Assembly (NCBI RefSeq): GCF_030160075.1
Contig: NZ_BSNQ01000003.1
Coordinates: 428,625 to 492,624 of the forward strand
Origin: Dyella lipolytica
GTDB lineage: Bacteria > Pseudomonadota > Gammaproteobacteria > Xanthomonadales > Rhodanobacteraceae
Reading direction: 5' to 3'
DNA: 64,000 nucleotides
Shown: positions 18,152 through 26,433 of the stretch, piece by piece
How positions within the stretch are numbered: position 1 is the stretch's first letter
Layout: every line of letters begins with the position of its first letter
The notes under the pieces: model-generated
What the model was told of the DNA's origin: nothing
Databases searched by the model: none
Seen by the model: the letters and a program-made list of their open reading frames with translations, nothing else
Translations under genes and position numbers: made by a program

Positions 18152-18981
18152 TGCGCGAATACGGCCAGGTCCAATCCGCGTTCTGGCAATCGCCTGACGC
18201 GCAGTCGTGGACGGATAGCGCGAAGCTGCTCGCGCTGTATCTGTTAACCGGTCCCCACGCCAATGGCCTTGGCTGTTATCGCCTGCCAGACGGCTACATC
18301 ATGGCTGACCTTGGATGGGATGCCGAAACGGTTTCGGAAGGGTTTGCGGAACTGTCTCGAAACGGTTTCGCATACCGTTTCGAAGGGGTTGTCTTCACCC
18401 CGAATTTCCTCCGCTGGAATCGCATCGCCAACGGGAACATCGCTAAGGCTCGCTTTGCCGAGTTCGAATCGTTGCCCAAGGGTGAGGCGAAAGTACGCGT
18501 AGCCCGCACCATGCTTGAGTTTTCGACGCAGTGGAGCATCGAAGATCGAACGGTATTGGAAACCGTTTCGCAAACCGTTTCGGAACGGTATGCCAACCAG
18601 AACCCAACCCTACCCAACCCAACCCAGAAAGAACCCACTCTTGCGCAGCCAGCTGCGCGACGTGTCGAAAATCCGCCTGCTGAGTTCGAACAGTTCTGGT
18701 CGATCTATCCCAAGCACCAGGGCAAACAGGCGGCCGTCAAGGCCTTCGTCAAACTCGCACCCGATCACGATCTGCTCGGCGTGATGCTCGCTGCAGTGAA
18801 TCGCCAGCGGCAGTCGGAGCAATGGCAGCGCGATGGCGGTCAATTCGTGCCGCACGCCGCGACGTGGCTCAACGGACGACGCTGGGAGGACGAGATCCGG
18901 CTTGCTCCGCATCAGGGCCATGATGCGAGCCGCGGGGTATCCGGTGCCGACAGCAGCGACATGCTGCGGAGGGCGATCTAA
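18151..18981 (+). CDS. Phage replication initiator-like protein
   Basis: A 276-residue protein. Residues 1-110 look like a winged-helix initiator domain (AFWQSPDAQSWTDSAKLLAL, GFAYRFEGVVFTPNFLRWNR). A low-complexity linker (NPTLPNPTQKEPTL) follows, then a C-terminal domain with FWSIYPKHQGKQAAVKAF and FVPHAATWLNGRRWED, a motif pair common in phage replication/DnaT-like proteins. It is coupled to the primase-helicase gene downstream. Its middle holds repeated palindromic motifs (separate entry), as in lambda gene O where the origin lies inside the initiator gene. Confidence 0.8.
   Translation: MREYGQVQSAFWQSPDAQSWTDSAKLLALYLLTGPHANGLGCYRLPDGYIMADLGWDAETVSEGFAELSRNGFAYRFEGVVFTPNFLRWNRIANGNIAKARFAEFESLPKGEAKVRVARTMLEFSTQWSIEDRTVLETVSQTVSERYANQNPTLPNPTQKEPTLAQPAARRVENPPAEFEQFWSIYPKHQGKQAAVKAFVKLAPDHDLLGVMLAAVNRQRQSEQWQRDGGQFVPHAATWLNGRRWEDEIRLAPHQGHDASRGVSGADSSDMLRRAI
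18323..18583. repeat. Iteron-like palindromic repeats inside the initiator gene, candidate origin
   Basis: CGAAACGGTTTCG occurs perfectly at 18324-18336 and 18358-18370. Half or variant copies occur at 18374-18382 (ACCGTTTCG), 18559-18570 (GAAACCGTTTCG) and 18571-18583 (CAAACCGTTTCGG). All share the core AACSGTTTCG on either strand. The reading frame changes between copies (ETVSEG, RNGFAYRFEG), so protein repetition alone does not explain it. Confidence 0.55.
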
Positions 18982-20777
18982 TGCGCGCGACCGAGATTGC
19001 GCAGCGGCTTTCCGCTCAGGTCGACGGCGTTGTGCGCATGCTGCTGCCGAACGGTAAGCGCATCGGCCAGGAGTGGCGTGCTGGCTCGGCCGATGGCGAA
19101 GCGGGTCAATCCCTCGGCGTGCACCTCACCGGCGACAAGGCGGGCGTCTGGAGCGACTTCAGCACCGGCGAGAGCGGTGACCTGGTCGGCCTCTGGATGG
19201 CCAACAAGAAGCTCACGCTGCGCGCTGCCTGCAAGGAGGCGCTCGATTACCTCGGCATCCGCGAAGACCGCCTGGATCCGCCTGCGAAGCGCTACAGCCG
19301 ACCGGCACGCGACGGTGTGAAGCGGCTGGCGCCGGAACATCTCGCCTGGCTCACCGAAGAGCGCAAGATCGCGCCAGAGACGATCGAGGCGTACCGGCTC
19401 GCCACCCGCGATGGTTGGCTGATGTTTCCGTACCTACGCGACGGTGAGCTGATCGCGGCGAAGTACCGCAAACTGCCCAAGTCATTTCGCCAGGACGCCG
19501 ACTGCGAGCCGAGCCTGTTCGGCTGGCAGGCCACGTTCGACGACGCGCGCAGCGTGATCATCTGTGAGGGGGAACTCGACGCACTAGCGTGGCACACGTA
19601 CGGTTTTCCTGCCCTGTCGGTGCCGATGGGCGGTGGTGGTGGCGCCAAGCAAGGGTGGATCGCCTCGGAGTTCGATCGGCTGGCGGTGTACGACACGATC
19701 TATCTCTCGCTGGATAGCGACGGTCCTGGCCAGCAGGCAGAGCGCGAGATCGCCGAGCGGCTGGGGCGCGAGCGCTGCCGCATCGTTCGGTTGCCGCACA
19801 AGGATGCCAACGACTGCCTCATGCAGGGCATCGCCCCCACCGACATGGCCGCGTGCTTACGAGATGCCCGCACGTTGGATCCGTCCGAGCTCAAACCGGC
19901 AGCGGACTTCGAAGATGCCATCTGGGCCGAATTCAACCGTGTCGACGACGGACTGCGGCTGCCTTGGAAGAAGACACACAACCTGGTGCTGCTCCGCGCC
20001 GGCGAGACCTCGATCTGGGCGGGCGTCAACGGGCACGGCAAGAGTGCCGTGATATCCCAGGTGGTCGGCGACATGGCCACGCACGACATCCGCTGTTGCG
20101 TCGCCTCGATGGAGTTTCGTACGCCTGTCTGGCTGATGCGCATGGCGCGGCAGATCGCCGGTAACCCGAATCCGACCGAGACCTACATTCGCTCGATCGT
20201 TCGCGCGCTTAAGGGGCAACTCTGGGCCTTCGATGTCGCCGGCTCAGCCAAGGCACAGCGCATCCTGGAAGTCTTCCGCTACGCGCGGCGTCGCTACGAC
20301 ATCGAGCTCTTCGTCATCGATAACCTGACGAAATGCGGTTTCGATGATGACGACTACGCGGGACAGAAGCGCTTCATCGAAGAGCTGTCCGACTTTGCCC
20401 GACTGGAATCGACACACGTCGCGGTCGTCGCGCACATGCGCAAGGGTGAAGGGGAAGATCGGCCCGCCGGCAAGATGGCCGTTAAGGGCTCCGGCGGGAT
20501 CACGGACATGGCGGACACCGTGATCGAGATCTGGCGCAACAAGCCGCTCGAACGCGCCCTGGAGATATTCGAGCGCGATGGCGTCCCCGTTCCTGAGCGT
20601 ATCGGCACCGCCAGCACGTACCTCAACGTGCTCAAGCAGCGCGCCACAGGCAACGAACCGTCGATTGCACTCTGGTTCGACAAGGCGACAACGCAGTTTC
20701 TCGCAGCGCCCGATCACACACCGCGGCCGATGCTGCCGTTCTCAGCCGTACCAAGGACAAGTCACGCCAGCGCTTAA
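18981..20777 (+). CDS. Phage primase-helicase (TOPRIM plus DnaB-like ATPase)
   Basis: A 598-residue protein. The N-terminus (about 1-100) is primase-like, with FSTGESGDLVGLW. A TOPRIM core at about 190-275 has VIICEGELDALA and LSLDSDGPGQ. The RecA/DnaB-type helicase at about 340-540 has Walker A GVNGHGKS (about 347-355), Walker B LFVIDNLTKCG and VVAHMRKGEG. This is the layout of T7 gp4 and of prophage replication enzymes, which prime and unwind DNA at the fork. It lacks N-terminal zinc cysteines. The ATG shares one base with the previous stop (TAATG). Confidence 0.9.
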   Translation: MRATEIAQRLSAQVDGVVRMLLPNGKRIGQEWRAGSADGEAGQSLGVHLTGDKAGVWSDFSTGESGDLVGLWMANKKLTLRAACKEALDYLGIREDRLDPPAKRYSRPARDGVKRLAPEHLAWLTEERKIAPETIEAYRLATRDGWLMFPYLRDGELIAAKYRKLPKSFRQDADCEPSLFGWQATFDDARSVIICEGELDALAWHTYGFPALSVPMGGGGGAKQGWIASEFDRLAVYDTIYLSLDSDGPGQQAEREIAERLGRERCRIVRLPHKDANDCLMQGIAPTDMAACLRDARTLDPSELKPAADFEDAIWAEFNRVDDGLRLPWKKTHNLVLLRAGETSIWAGVNGHGKSAVISQVVGDMATHDIRCCVASMEFRTPVWLMRMARQIAGNPNPTETYIRSIVRALKGQLWAFDVAGSAKAQRILEVFRYARRRYDIELFVIDNLTKCGFDDDDYAGQKRFIEELSDFARLESTHVAVVAHMRKGEGEDRPAGKMAVKGSGGITDMADTVIEIWRNKPLERALEIFERDGVPVPERIGTASTYLNVLKQRATGNEPSIALWFDKATTQFLAAPDHTPRPMLPFSAVPRTSHASA

Positions 20778-20808
20778 GTGTTGAGTCCAACTTCCGGAGC
20801 AATAAACG

Positions 20809-21786
20809 ATGCGGTACTACGACCTCACACTCACTCAGCAAGGCGCGTCGACGCCATTTCGTCAATGGACGTCACACCCCAATGGCAAATATGACCCATG
20901 TGCACTCCAGGTCGAATTCGACATGCCGGTCGCACCCTACCATGTGCCCACTGGAGGCATGACCATCACAATCCATGGCGTACCGCTCAAGGACATCAGT
21001 CAGGCATATCAATTTGTCGGGATGAACGTCGCCGTGCTCGGTGGCATGAAGAAAGGCTTGCCGCTGGCCAATCCGTATCAAGCCGGGATGCTCCTTCAAG
21101 GACAAGTCTTTCAGGCATTCGGTAACTGGGAGGGAACCGACATGCGCCTTGACTTGATCATCTATCCGCCCGGACATACCACGGATCTTCCCGGGAACTA
21201 CGTCGTGAACTGGGCGCCGGGGCAGTCGCTGGCGGACGTATTGAAAGCAACACTATCGGTTGTGTATCCAGGCATACCGATCAGCATCAACATCGGATCC
21301 AATTTGGTGTTTGACTCGCTCGAATGCCATTTTTGCGCGTCGCTCGAGCAGCTTGCACAGTACATCGGGGATCTGACAGACAAGGTCTTCAAGCAGCGTG
21401 TATCGATCACTATGCAGAGTGGGAAGTTCGTGATCTATGACACCACGCATAAGCCATCGCCCATCCAGATCAATTTCACAGACCTGATTGGGCAGCCAAC
21501 CTGGATCGAAACCAACGCCATGCAGATGAAAACCGTGATGCGCGCGGACCTGCAGGTAGGTGCATTGATAACGATGCCGCAGGGGTTACAAAACCTCCCG
21601 GGGTTGGTTATTGCATCAGCTGGCGCTGCTTTGGCATCGAATGGTGCAGGCATTTCTTCAACGGGGAAAAACACGTCGACCTTTCAGGGCAACTTCCTGG
21701 TGACAGAGCTGCGCCACATCGGAAACTTCCGTTCGCCATCAGGCCAAGACTGGGCAACCGTTTTCAACTGCGTGTCGGGAGGCTGA
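20809..21786 (+). CDS. Phage baseplate hub protein
   Basis: A 325-residue protein. MRYYDLTLTQQG opens like Myoviridae hub proteins. GQSLADVLKATLSVVYPGIP and LEQLAQYIGDLT, then VSITMQSGKFVIYDTTH, fit the gp27/gp44-type tail-hub fold. It is followed three bases later by the spike gene. This pair normally belongs to a complete tail module; here sheath, tube, tape measure and baseplate wedge genes are all missing, so it is a remnant or was kept for another use. Confidence 0.75.
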   Translation: MRYYDLTLTQQGASTPFRQWTSHPNGKYDPCALQVEFDMPVAPYHVPTGGMTITIHGVPLKDISQAYQFVGMNVAVLGGMKKGLPLANPYQAGMLLQGQVFQAFGNWEGTDMRLDLIIYPPGHTTDLPGNYVVNWAPGQSLADVLKATLSVVYPGIPISINIGSNLVFDSLECHFCASLEQLAQYIGDLTDKVFKQRVSITMQSGKFVIYDTTHKPSPIQINFTDLIGQPTWIETNAMQMKTVMRADLQVGALITMPQGLQNLPGLVIASAGAALASNGAGISSTGKNTSTFQGNFLVTELRHIGNFRSPSGQDWATVFNCVSGG

Positions 21787-21788
21787 TC

Positions 21789-22394
21789 ATGGCCAACAAC
21801 GCCTCAAAGCTATGGCTCCAGAAGTCGCTCAACGACCTGGCAATCAATCGTGCTCAGCAGGCCATACAAAACACAGGACGCGCACTGCCGTGTCGTGTGG
21901 TGGCAGTAAACGGCTCGATCGTCACAGTTGCGTTCGAAGTGAACTCAGCGCCATGGACGCTCCCTCAAATCACGATCCCCAAGGCAGAAAGCCAATGGGT
22001 GCGCATGCCGACGCAGGTGGGCGATTTCGGTCTAACCATCCCGGGTGACGTGAGCCTTGCTGCTGTCACCGGCATGGGCATGGGCATTGCCAGCATGGTC
22101 AGGCGCGGCAACCTCTCCACGCTCGTCTTTCTGCCGCTCAGCAACAAGAACCTGCCGCCGATCGATCCCAATGCTGCTCAGATCGAAGGTCCAAACGGCG
22201 CCATCATCCGAACGACGAGCGGTAGTGCATCGCTCACCGTCAACGATGACGGCATCACGATGACCTTTGGCGGAAAGACGGTCAAGCTCAACGGCAGCGG
22301 CCTAACGATCGACGGAGTGTTGTTCGATACACATACCCATCTCTACGCGCCGGGCACCGGCACGCCCACCGAAACAGGAGGGCCGCAGGGATGA
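21789..22394 (+). CDS. Phage baseplate spike / assembly protein V (Gp138-like)
   Basis: A 201-residue protein. Residues 30-115 form an OB-fold-like domain (PCRVVAVNGSIVTVAFEVN, WVRMPTQVGDFGLTIPGDVS). Beta-helical repeats follow (GPNGAIIRTTSGSASLTVND, GKTVKLNGSGLTIDGV). The C-terminal DTHTHLYAPGTG is the H-x-H iron-binding tip type of phage spikes. The stop overlaps the next start by four bases. It would pierce the outer membrane with the hub protein. Confidence 0.85.
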   Translation: MANNASKLWLQKSLNDLAINRAQQAIQNTGRALPCRVVAVNGSIVTVAFEVNSAPWTLPQITIPKAESQWVRMPTQVGDFGLTIPGDVSLAAVTGMGMGIASMVRRGNLSTLVFLPLSNKNLPPIDPNAAQIEGPNGAIIRTTSGSASLTVNDDGITMTFGGKTVKLNGSGLTIDGVLFDTHTHLYAPGTGTPTETGGPQG

Positions 22395-22762
22395 CTAGGA
22401 AGCAAGCACGAGAACTACCTGATCCTCGGTACTGGAAGATCCTCCGCAAGAAGCCCAACTCAGGCCCGGGTGAAACAAAGCGGGGAATACCTGCCGATTA
22501 CGCTGGCGACGATCCGCGCCTATGCAACGCCAGGACCAAATCTGGACGTCCCTGCCGTGCGCTCGGGCTGGCCAATGGCCGATGCAAATGGCACGGCGGC
22601 ATGTCGACTGGCCCAAAGACGGCGGAAGGTAAAGCGGCTGTAACCCAGAACTTCAGAGAGCGCAGGAAGCTCAAGAACTGGGTGGCCACGGAGCTTGAGA
22701 GGATGGGACGGCTGCCCAACCGTCCCACATCGCACACACGCCTGCGCGCGCGAATGAGTTAG
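22391..22762 (+). CDS. HGG-motif small phage protein
   Basis: A 123-residue basic protein. CNARTKSGRPCRALGLANGR then CKWHGGMSTGPKTAEGK is the CxxxxxxGxxC...C-x-HGG-x-STGPKT signature of a widespread family of small phage and mobile-element proteins. The cysteines and histidine probably bind zinc. Function is not established. It is the last gene of the phage block and overlaps the spike gene by four bases. Confidence 0.8.
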   Translation: MTRKQARELPDPRYWKILRKKPNSGPGETKRGIPADYAGDDPRLCNARTKSGRPCRALGLANGRCKWHGGMSTGPKTAEGKAAVTQNFRERRKLKNWVATELERMGRLPNRPTSHTRLRARMS

Positions 22763-22786
22763 GGGCATCCGTCCCGATCGATTTCT

Positions 22787-22888
22787 AAAGTAGAAAAGAA
22801 TAGAAATCGCCATTTGCAACACGGCCCCATGCAGTCCGGTGTCAAGAGTTAGGGCAGCCTTTTTACAAAAGTAGTAAAGAGTAGTAAT
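22787..22888. repeat. Two 21-base direct repeats and a 9-base inverted repeat
   Basis: AAAGTAG-type 21-base copies at 22787-22807 and 22868-22888 match at 18 positions and lie 81 bases apart. The first overlaps an inverted repeat CGATTTCTA (22779-22787) / TAGAAATCG (22801-22809). They fill the gene-free stretch between the phage block and the tetR gene. Their role is unknown. Confidence 0.45.
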
Positions 22889-22937
22889 GGGTGAGGTCCA
22901 AACTGGGGAAAGCTGGTGCTGCTCTCTCCATTGAGCA

Positions 22938-23579
22938 TTAACCTCCTAGCGTCGCATTTCCACGCCGCGGCAGGACGAGTAAATCCGCCGCTTCCTCTGC
23001 ATCATTCATGAGCGTTTTGCGCAGCGCACCCATCTGCGCACGCATCGTCAGACCTCGGGCAAGGTCTACGGTCTGGCTCGCCCGCACAGCTACGGGAAAG
23101 TCGGATGGGATTTCTCCCGCGCTGATCCCGTCGCAGAAACGACGTTCCACGAGCGCTACGCCGGCAGATGCAGCGTCCCTCAGGAATTGCCTGACCTCAG
23201 CGTCGTCCACGAGAGGCGCGACGCACACGAGTAGACATCCTGGCGCCGATCCTTCCTCGGTCGCAGCTTCTACGGCGTGCCTCAGAAAGCTGGCCAGCGA
23301 GTCGCGAAGAGTCCGTGGCGAGAAGAGCGCCTTCGCAGCGCGAGCGCCTTTCGCCTCTGCATATGCTCTAAGCGCGCGCAAGAATATTGTCCGCTTGTCT
23401 CCGAAGACGGCATACAGGCTAGGCCGACCCACGCCCATCCCGGCGACAAGGTCGTCGATCGTCACGCCGTCGTAACCCTTCGACCAGAACACCTGAGTCG
23501 CTTTTTCCAGCGCCCCCTTCTCGTCGAAGCTGCGCGGTCGTCCGCGTGGCTTAGCGTTATTTTGAATCATGTAGTTCAA
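22938..23579 (-). CDS. TetR-family repressor
   Basis: A 213-residue regulator. The N-terminal helix-turn-helix RGRPRSFDEKGALEKATQVF, GYDGVTIDDLVAGMGVGRPS and LYAVFGDKRTIF is classical TetR/AcrR. The C-terminal ligand domain resembles the TetR_C_11-type group (SAPGCLLVCVAPLVDD). A second Met at 23570 is an alternative start, since the first ATG lies inside the proposed operator. It is divergent from the SDR genes and probably represses them and itself. The inducer is unknown, perhaps an aldehyde or aromatic compound. Confidence 0.92.
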   Translation of the reverse strand: MNYMIQNNAKPRGRPRSFDEKGALEKATQVFWSKGYDGVTIDDLVAGMGVGRPSLYAVFGDKRTIFLRALRAYAEAKGARAAKALFSPRTLRDSLASFLRHAVEAATEEGSAPGCLLVCVAPLVDDAEVRQFLRDAASAGVALVERRFCDGISAGEIPSDFPVAVRASQTVDLARGLTMRAQMGALRKTLMNDAEEAADLLVLPRRGNATLGG

Positions 23580-23581
23580 AA
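23560..23581. promoter_or_regulatory. Predicted TetR operator upstream of tetR/SDR1
   Basis: TTTTGAA (23560-23566) and TTCAAAA (23575-23581) form an inverted repeat with an 8-base spacer. The same arms with a 7-base spacer occur upstream of the second SDR gene. Related AGTTC half-sites lie at about 23622 and 24775. Repetition in both control regions of the cassette suggests the TetR site. Confidence 0.6.
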
Positions 23582-23652
23582 ATCATTGACAGAGATTGTT
23601 GCTACTATTATGATACTAAACAGTTCTAAATTCAAGGCAAAGGTGAGTCCGT

Positions 23653-24660
23653 ATGGAACATTCGATCGCCCTCGTCACCGGTGCGACCTCCGGGCTCGGT
23701 CATGCGGCAGCTCGCCTTCTTGCCGAAGAGGGTTGGCGCGAGATCATCATCACTGGGCGCAGCCTAGCTCAGATCCAGGAAACCGCCGAGCAGCTCGCGG
23801 CGGAGACCAGACGAAAGGTCTTCACGCCCTTGGAGCTGGACCTGGACAAGCCGCTCAGCGTTCAGTCCGCGCTCGCCGAGCTTGTCAAGCGAGGTCGGCC
23901 GCTCGATTTCCTGCTGCTCAATGCGGGGATGGTTCCTGGCAAGGCGCGGGTGATCACTGCGGCGGGCATCGAGGCTTCTCAGGCCCCGCTGATCGGCCAT
24001 CATCAACTGACTATAGGGCTGCTCCGCGCGAAGCTACTGAGCAACAACGTGCGGATCGTTATCGCCAGCGCGGAGCCCGCTCGAGGCGGCGTGCCGATGT
24101 TCAAATACACCGACGCGGCCGCCTTCGCGGACAAATACTTCGGGGGTGACCAAACCGCCGCTGTTGAGGCCCTAATTCGCAACGGGCCGTACGTGAAGTA
24201 CTCGCCGAACAATGCGTATGCCGACGCGAAGCTCATGGTCGCTTGGTGGGTCGCGGCGCTAGCGCGCCGGCTACCCTCCGGCATGGCCGTGTACGCTGTC
24301 TCGCCCGGTGCGTCGAATGCCACCAAGGTGGCGCGAAACGCTGGACCCTTGTTGAAGTATCTGATGATTCCGATCGTGAACCTCATTCCCGGCATGAATC
24401 AGACGCCGGAGACTGCGGCTCGTCGCTACCTCCAGGCGTCGGAGTTCGGAACCGACCTCTCAGGGCAATTCTACGCATCGGCTAAAGGGAAGTTCTCAGG
24501 CCCAATGGAGGTGCAGCGCCAGCCACACCTCCACGATGGCGCCAACCAGGAGGCCGCTTGGCAGGCCGTCGTCAATGTCTCCGGCATCGACTTGCCTCAC
24601 CCGGAATGGTTGAGGGAAGTGTCCGGAAGGAGCCCCGATCGCGGCGAAATTGTCGCGTGA
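23653..24660 (+). CDS. Short-chain dehydrogenase/reductase (long form)
   Basis: A 335-residue SDR. It has the cofactor loop TGATSGLG (about 11-18), LLLNAGM, and the catalytic YADAK (about residue 189-193), so it is probably an active NAD(P)-dependent oxidoreductase. The C-terminus is about 80 residues longer than classical SDRs. AGGTGAG lies six bases before the ATG. It is the first gene divergent from tetR. The substrate is unknown. Confidence 0.9.
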   Translation: MEHSIALVTGATSGLGHAAARLLAEEGWREIIITGRSLAQIQETAEQLAAETRRKVFTPLELDLDKPLSVQSALAELVKRGRPLDFLLLNAGMVPGKARVITAAGIEASQAPLIGHHQLTIGLLRAKLLSNNVRIVIASAEPARGGVPMFKYTDAAAFADKYFGGDQTAAVEALIRNGPYVKYSPNNAYADAKLMVAWWVAALARRLPSGMAVYAVSPGASNATKVARNAGPLLKYLMIPIVNLIPGMNQTPETAARRYLQASEFGTDLSGQFYASAKGKFSGPMEVQRQPHLHDGANQEAAWQAVVNVSGIDLPHPEWLREVSGRSPDRGEIVA

Positions 24661-24712
24661 TTCGATCGGCAGGTGATTGTTGGGCTGCGGATCGTCCACG
24701 AGGTTCTGCGGT

Positions 24713-24733
24713 TTTTGAATAAACAGTTCAAAA
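24713..24733. promoter_or_regulatory. Predicted TetR operator upstream of SDR2
   Basis: TTTTGAA (24713-24719) and TTCAAAA (24727-24733) repeat the operator arms seen at 23560-23581. A further AGTTCAATATTAACT imperfect palindrome at about 24775-24789 lies closer to the gene. Confidence 0.6.
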
Positions 24734-24818
24734 CTAAACCGACAGCGCCTCCGCATCTGATTATTGTACAAGATAGTTCAATATTAACTGGGTGACTCAG
24801 TGTCGCGAAGGAAAAAGC

Positions 24819-25565
24819 ATGAAAAAGTACGTTGGAAAACGGGCAGTGATCATCGGGGGCACCAGCGGAATAGGGCTTGCTACGGCGAAGATGCTGCTTG
24901 ACGAAGGGGCGCGCGTTCTCCTGACGGGGCGCTCGCGGGCTGGCTTGGAATCGGCGGCGCAAGAGCTTGGCGGCAGTGCAATCGTGGTTTCGAGTGACGC
25001 ACGTTCGTTGACTGACATCGACGCTCTCGCCACTCGGGTGAAGGGCGAATTTGCCACCTTTGACCTGCTTTTCGTCAACGCAGGTTTCAGTATTCCAACG
25101 CCTCTCGATAGCGTGACGGAGGCCATCTACGACGAGATGTTCAACCTCAACGCAAAGGGACCGTTTTTCGCGATCCAGAAGCTCGCCCCGCTGATCAATC
25201 GGGGAGGTTCAGTCGTCCTCACGACCTCCGTGGCCAACGTCAAGGGACTGCCGGGCCAAGCCACATACGGGGCCGCCAAGGCTGCGCTGCGGTCGTTCGC
25301 CCGAGTGCTCGCCACCGAGCTGCTTCCCCAGGAAATCCGCGTTAACGCGGTGTCGCCCGGCCCCATCGACACGCCGATCCTCGACAAAGTGTTTCCCGAT
25401 AAGAATGTGGCCGCCCAAGTCAGAGAGAAGACGATCGGCATGATCCCGATGAAGCGCTTCGGGACCTCGGAGGAGATCGCGAAGGCCGTCCTCTTCCTCG
25501 CGTTCGACGCGACCTTCACGACCGGCCTTGAGATTCCGGTCGATGGCGGCTGGTCGCAACTCTGA
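24819..25565 (+). CDS. Short-chain dehydrogenase/reductase
   Basis: A 248-residue classical SDR. GGTSGIGLATAK binds the cofactor, NAG is present (LFVNAGF), the catalytic Ser is in TTSVAN and the Tyr/Lys in YGAAK; PVDGGWSQL closes the protein. The start at 24819 follows AAGGAAAAAGC; an upstream in-frame ATG has no such site. It begins a run SDR2-cupin-small protein-SDR3. It is similar to SDR3 at 26434. Confidence 0.92.
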   Translation: MKKYVGKRAVIIGGTSGIGLATAKMLLDEGARVLLTGRSRAGLESAAQELGGSAIVVSSDARSLTDIDALATRVKGEFATFDLLFVNAGFSIPTPLDSVTEAIYDEMFNLNAKGPFFAIQKLAPLINRGGSVVLTTSVANVKGLPGQATYGAAKAALRSFARVLATELLPQEIRVNAVSPGPIDTPILDKVFPDKNVAAQVREKTIGMIPMKRFGTSEEIAKAVLFLAFDATFTTGLEIPVDGGWSQL

Positions 25566-25579
25566 GGAGTCCGGGTTAA

Positions 25580-26110
25580 ATGAAGATGAGAAGAATCGTA
25601 AGTGCCGAGAGCAAAGCTGGCGTCGTCATGCAAGTGAGCGATGTTCTCGATACCGAGACCGCCGATAGAGTCACGAATATTTGGGGATTCGACGAGATTC
25701 CCCAGCTGCCGCTTACGCCTGATCAAGTTCTCGGTGAATACAAGCGGCTTGGGATTTTTGGGCCAAAGGACTCCGTTCGAGTCGATCTCCAAGTCGTTCC
25801 CCCCGAGAAAGTGGGCGCGACCGATCTCGGCGCCTTGATGGCCAAAATCGATTTCGGCACCGGGGGAGGCATGACCCAAGGCGAGCACGGTGGCTCAATG
25901 CACCGGACCGATACCATCGACCTCGCAGTGGTGCTCAAGGGCGAAGTGGATATCGCCTATCCGGGAGAAGACGGCCAAGTGCACACGACCACCGCCAAAG
26001 AGGGCGACTTCTTCGTGCAGAACGGCGCCTTTCACGAATTCCACAACCGCTCGGACGACCCTTGCGTAATCCTCATGTTCGTCTTCGGCGCCGAGAGGAA
26101 GGAGGCCTGA
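25580..26110 (+). CDS. Cupin-domain protein
   Basis: A 176-residue protein. Residues 95-170 form a cupin barrel: GGSMHRTDTIDLAVVLKGEV holds a histidine of the first motif, then GDFFVQNGAFHEFHNRSDDP is the second motif with two histidines. By family it may bind a metal and act as a small isomerase, dioxygenase or sensor. It is 14 bases downstream of SDR2, so in one operon. The reaction is not predictable. Confidence 0.85.
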   Translation: MKMRRIVSAESKAGVVMQVSDVLDTETADRVTNIWGFDEIPQLPLTPDQVLGEYKRLGIFGPKDSVRVDLQVVPPEKVGATDLGALMAKIDFGTGGGMTQGEHGGSMHRTDTIDLAVVLKGEVDIAYPGEDGQVHTTTAKEGDFFVQNGAFHEFHNRSDDPCVILMFVFGAERKEA

Positions 26111-26117
26111 GCCACAA

Positions 26118-26168
26118 GGAACCAACGTGCTGAGTCCTGGCGCGGTCGATACGTTGACGGCCGTCTAG
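26118..26168 (+). pseudogene. Remnant of an SDR gene
   Basis: The frame TNVLSPGAVDTLTAV-stop matches two separate parts of the SDR at 26434: TNVLSPGAVDT (from about 26955) and its last residues LTAV. The about 190 bases between are missing, so this is the scar of a deleted SDR copy between the cupin and the small coiled-coil gene. Confidence 0.7.
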
Positions 26169-26215
26169 CTCGAAGGATTCCGCGCAGCGCCAATTATTAT
26201 TTCGAGGAGCCCCTG

Positions 26216-26422
26216 ATGACACACACAGCGAACCATTCGATCCCAGAGCAGGGGAAATTTCGCCGCGCCCTCGCGACTGCCTGGGCCTTCCTGCAAGCCA
26301 TGGAATCCACCGGCTTCGACCACACGCTCGATCGCATCGAACGCTTGGAACAGGAGGTGGGACGACTGAAGGAGGAGTTGCGCCAAAGCCGGGACTCGGC
26401 GGCAGTCGATGCGCACAAATAA
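26216..26422 (+). CDS. Small coiled-coil protein
   Basis: A 68-residue protein. RIERLEQEVGRLKEELRQ (about 42-59) is a clear coiled coil, preceded by a helix WAFLQAMESTGFDHT. GAGGAGCCCCTG lies before the ATG. It sits between the SDR remnant and SDR3, in the same direction. No function known; it may be an assembly or regulatory partner of the cassette. Confidence 0.65.
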   Translation: MTHTANHSIPEQGKFRRALATAWAFLQAMESTGFDHTLDRIERLEQEVGRLKEELRQSRDSAAVDAHK

Positions 26423-26433
26423 AGAGGTAACAA

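Noticed and set aside
23277-24149. 290-codon plus-strand frame over tetR and SDR1
   Set aside because: It spans the divergent promoter and runs antisense to tetR and out of frame with SDR1, both of which have clear domains.
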